From Cytophagales bacterium (GTDB lineage Bacteria > Bacteroidota > Bacteroidia > Cytophagales > Amoebophilaceae): DNA of 7,732 bases. The stretch is from NCBI GenBank assembly GCA_022360235.1, contig JAKSDE010000484.1, forward strand, positions 1 to 7,732. The letters run 5' to 3'. Position 1 is the first letter of the stretch; each line of letters starts with the position of its first letter. Under the pieces are notes generated by a model. The model had not been told where the DNA came from. It saw nothing but the letters and a program-made list of their open reading frames with translations, and did no database searches. Both the position numbers and the translations under genes were made by a program. Shown here in pieces: positions 5,587-7,732 of this stretch.

Positions 5587-7431
5587 CTACACTTCTACCA
5601 AATCTTTCTCTACTCTCAGATTAGCAATAATAAAACCCTGTCGTTCAGGCGTATTTTTACCCATATAAAATGACAGTAACTGTGGGAGGTGGGTATCTTT
5701 TTGCAGCATAACAGGCTCTAACCGAATATTATCCCCAATAAACTGTTTAAACTCAGTGGCAGAGATTTCTCCTAAGCCTTTGAAGCGTGTAATTTCTACA
5801 TTGCTTCCTAGCTTTTCTGTAGCTTGTCCTTTTTCCTCTTCACTGTAACAATAACAGGTTTCTTTTTTATTTCTTACTCTAAATAAAGGCGTTTCAAGCA
5901 TATAGACATGCCCATTTCTCACTAGATCAGGAAAAAATTGTAAGAAATACGTGAGTATCAACAGCCTGATGTGCATACCGTCAACATCCGCATCGGTAGC
6001 AATCACAATTTTTCGGTAGCGTAGACCTTCCAATCCATCTTCTATACTCAAAGCATGCTGCAGTAAATTAAATTCTTCATTTTCATACACTACTTTTTTA
6101 GTATAGCCGAAGCAGTTGAGAGGCTTGCCCCGTAAGCTGAACACAGCTTGCGTTTGCACATCACGCGATTTGGTGATCGACCCACTGGCTGAATTTCCTT
6201 CAGTAATGAAGATCATCGTTTCGTCCCTACGTTCATGGCTTTCACCATAGTGAATTCTACAGTCACGTAGCTTTTTGTTATGGAGATTCGCTTTTTTAGC
6301 TCGCTCATTAGCAAGCTTTTTGATGCCTGCTATCTCTTTACGTTCCCTCTCAGCTTGTAAAATTCGCTTTAAAAGTGCCTCGGCTGTTGTAGGATATCTG
6401 TGAAGATAATCGTCTAGTGTTTTCTTGACAAAATCATTGACAAACGATCTTGTCGTAGGACCATCCGGCGCAATCTGCTGAGAGCCTAGCTTTGTCTTAG
6501 TTTGTGATTCAAAAATAGGCGCTTGTACCCTTATCGAAATCGCCCCAACAATAGAAGCACGGATATCCATCGCATCAAAATCTTTTTTATAAAAATCACG
6601 GATCGTTTTAACTATCGCTTCTTTAAAAGCAGTTAGATGTGTTCCTCCTTGCGTAGTAAACTGACCATTGACAAAAGAATAATATTCTTCGCCATATTGG
6701 TTATTATGCGTTAAGGCCACCTCTATATCTTCTCCCTTTAAATGAATGATAGGGTAATGTAAGGCTTCTTTATCCGTTTTACGGGCTAAAAGATCTAATA
6801 AGCCATGCTTTGAGTAATACTTCTTCCCATTCAACGTAATGATTAAACTAGCATTGAGGAAAGCATAATGCCAAACCTGCTCTTCAATGAATAGGGGAAT
6901 AAAGTGGAAGTTCTTGAAGATCGAAGCATCTGGCGTAAAGCTAACCAATGTGCCATCACTTTCGGTAGTACGTTGAATAGGTTCCTCCTTGATGATTACA
7001 CCTTTCTCAAAAGTAGCTGCTTTGGTTTTGCCTGCGCGAAAGGATTGTACTTTAAAGTAAGTAGAGAGTGCATTGACTGCCTTGGTTCCTACGCCATTCA
7101 ACCCTACTGACTTTTGGAAAGACTTGGTATCATATTTACCGCCTGTATTGATCTTAGCTACACAGTCAATCACCTTTCCTAAAGGAATACCCCGGCCAAA
7201 ATCTCGTACTGCTACATTATGATCCGTCACTTTTATGTTGATTTCCTTTCCATAGCCCATCACATGTTCATCGATACTATTGTCGATAACTTCTTTGAGC
7301 AAAACATAAATACCATCATCCTGGGCTGAACCATCGCCTAGCTTACCAATATACATCCCTGGCCGTAAGCGTATATGCGCTTTCCAGTCTAAGGATTTAA
7401 TGCTTTCCTCTGTATAGTCGTGCGTAGCCAT
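5587..7431 (-). CDS. parE: DNA topoisomerase IV subunit B (ParE), Bacteroidota type
   Basis: ParE is the ATPase subunit of topoisomerase IV, which with ParC decatenates daughter chromosomes. The 614-residue protein is full length for the Bacteroidota form. The GHKL ATPase domain shows E-V-I-D-N-S (Glu47, Asn51), D-F-G-R-G-I-P (77-83) and G-L-N-G-V-G-T-K (110-117). The transducer domain has the Q-T-K loop (310-312) that contacts ATP. The TOPRIM domain has E-G-N-S-A-S-G (411-417) and the metal-binding D-A-D-V-D (Asp480, 482, 484), followed by R-F-K-G-L-G-E (549-555). The F-K-G-L-G-E-I-S ending and short length favour ParE over GyrB, whose Bacteroidota version usually reads Y-K-G-L-G-E-M. The start is ATG at 7431, without a clear Shine-Dalgarno sequence. 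parC does not follow; the convergent rhodanese gene lies there instead, so parE seems to be transcribed alone. A one-mismatch -7 box on the minus strand lies at 7467-7460. Confidence 0.93.
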   Translation of the reverse strand: MATHDYTEESIKSLDWKAHIRLRPGMYIGKLGDGSAQDDGIYVLLKEVIDNSIDEHVMGYGKEINIKVTDHNVAVRDFGRGIPLGKVIDCVAKINTGGKYDTKSFQKSVGLNGVGTKAVNALSTYFKVQSFRAGKTKAATFEKGVIIKEEPIQRTTESDGTLVSFTPDASIFKNFHFIPLFIEEQVWHYAFLNASLIITLNGKKYYSKHGLLDLLARKTDKEALHYPIIHLKGEDIEVALTHNNQYGEEYYSFVNGQFTTQGGTHLTAFKEAIVKTIRDFYKKDFDAMDIRASIVGAISIRVQAPIFESQTKTKLGSQQIAPDGPTTRSFVNDFVKKTLDDYLHRYPTTAEALLKRILQAERERKEIAGIKKLANERAKKANLHNKKLRDCRIHYGESHERRDETMIFITEGNSASGSITKSRDVQTQAVFSLRGKPLNCFGYTKKVVYENEEFNLLQHALSIEDGLEGLRYRKIVIATDADVDGMHIRLLILTYFLQFFPDLVRNGHVYMLETPLFRVRNKKETCYCYSEEEKGQATEKLGSNVEITRFKGLGEISATEFKQFIGDNIRLEPVMLQKDTHLPQLLSFYMGKNTPERQGFIIANLRVEKDLVEV

Positions 7432-7516
7432 GAAGTACTAAATATAAGCGAGTAGTGTCCAAAATCAATAAACGAGCAAGATACGTAAGTATAGTGAAGA
7501 ATCAATTTTCATCCTT

Positions 7517-7541
7517 CTGTAATAGTTGCTAGCTATTATGG
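7517..7541. repeat. Inverted repeat with 7-base loop between parE and the next gene
   Basis: A perfect 6-base dyad, TAATAG (7520-7525) and CTATTA (7533-7538), flanks the loop TTGCTAG. It extends to 9 pairs (7517-7525 with 7533-7541) if two G-T pairs are allowed. No T-run follows on either strand, so an intrinsic terminator is unlikely. Its place between two divergent genes suits an operator or a leader hairpin, but an AT-rich dyad of this size could be chance. Confidence 0.3.
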
Positions 7542-7614
7542 ACTAAAAAGATTAATACATGGTATTCTTGAAGGTACCGTACATCGCGAATTCATGCGTT
7601 GAACTGAACTAGCC

Positions 7615-7643
7615 TTGACAATTCAACTAAACGTTAGTTAACT
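7615..7643 (+). promoter_or_regulatory. Overlapping small dyads after a TTGACA box, upstream of the truncated gene
   Basis: AACTAA (7625-7630) and TTAGTT (7634-7639) form a perfect inverted repeat around ACG. The 8-base palindrome AGTTAACT (7636-7643) overlaps it. TTGACA lies just upstream at 7615-7620, but the hexamer 17 bases on (TTAACT) is a poor -10, and Bacteroidota do not use the E. coli -35 consensus. The region probably carries control sequence for the gene at 7689; the exact elements are uncertain. Confidence 0.22.
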
Positions 7644-7688
7644 TGGGTATTAAACATTAAACTAGTACAACAATAAATAAACTTAGCT

Positions 7689-7732
7689 ATGAAATCAATA
7701 AAAATATTACTAGTAGTCTTTCTAGTAATCAG
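7689..7732 (+). CDS. Start of an exported protein, truncated by the window edge
   Basis: Only 14 codons and two bases are present. They read MKSIKILLVVFLVI: a short N-terminus with Lys2 and Lys5, then an unbroken hydrophobic run. This is the n- and h-region of a Sec signal peptide or a membrane anchor. No cleavage site or lipobox cysteine is reached, so secreted protein, lipoprotein and membrane protein cannot be told apart. The gene is divergent from parE with 257 bases between the two starts, room for promoters in both directions. No Shine-Dalgarno sequence is seen before the ATG. Family and function are unknown. Confidence 0.55.
   Translation, partial: MKSIKILLVVFLVI

Noticed and set aside
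7460..7467. Minus-strand -7 box (TGATTTTG) as the parE promoter
   Set aside because: It has one mismatch to TAnnTTTG at a key base and no TTG at the right distance; too weak to list as a feature.

Overview
The window looks like chromosomal DNA of a member of the Bacteroidota, most likely of the Cytophagales branch. Three protein features point this way: an Mrp ATPase with the cysteine-free 'ENMAYF...YYIFGKEGG' tail instead of a CxxC motif, a short (614-residue) Bacteroidota-type topoisomerase IV B subunit, and a Ddl half with a D-P-N metal-ligand motif. Weak or absent Shine-Dalgarno sequences before most genes and a TAnnTTTG-type promoter box fit the same assignment. Base composition is moderately AT-rich by eye. 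A reduced-genome endosymbiont relative is possible, but the sequence alone does not prove it.

Layout from left to right. (1) A heptamer tandem repeat at the extreme left edge. (2) mrp and a small nfu-type gene on the + strand, five bases apart, forming an iron-sulfur cluster carrier pair. (3) A 178-base spacer containing an unusually strong Shine-Dalgarno sequence and a 14-codon leader ORF that stops one base before the next gene. (4) A 900-residue fusion of two D-alanine--D-alanine ligase (Ddl) domains. (5) A membrane-anchored protein with three PASTA domains whose start overlaps the ligase stop. (6) A single-domain rhodanese behind a good Bacteroidota -7 box. (7) parE on the - strand, converging on the rhodanese gene. 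(8) A 257-base divergent intergenic region with two inverted repeats. (9) The first codons of an exported protein, cut by the window edge.

Functionally, mrp and nfu form an Fe-S assembly and delivery unit. The Ddl fusion and the PASTA protein form a cell-wall unit: one makes the D-Ala-D-Ala terminus of the peptidoglycan stem, and the other carries domains of a type known to bind peptidoglycan or muropeptides. The rhodanese is a sulfur-transfer protein. ParE is a chromosome-decatenation subunit, without its usual partner parC immediately downstream.

The most unusual element is the tandem Ddl. The two halves keep different subsets of the family's catalytic residues, as if they had specialised. 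Its translation may be coupled to the short leader ORF. There is no sign of a phage, insertion sequence, CRISPR array, tRNA or rRNA. No stretch longer than 300 bases lacks a gene.
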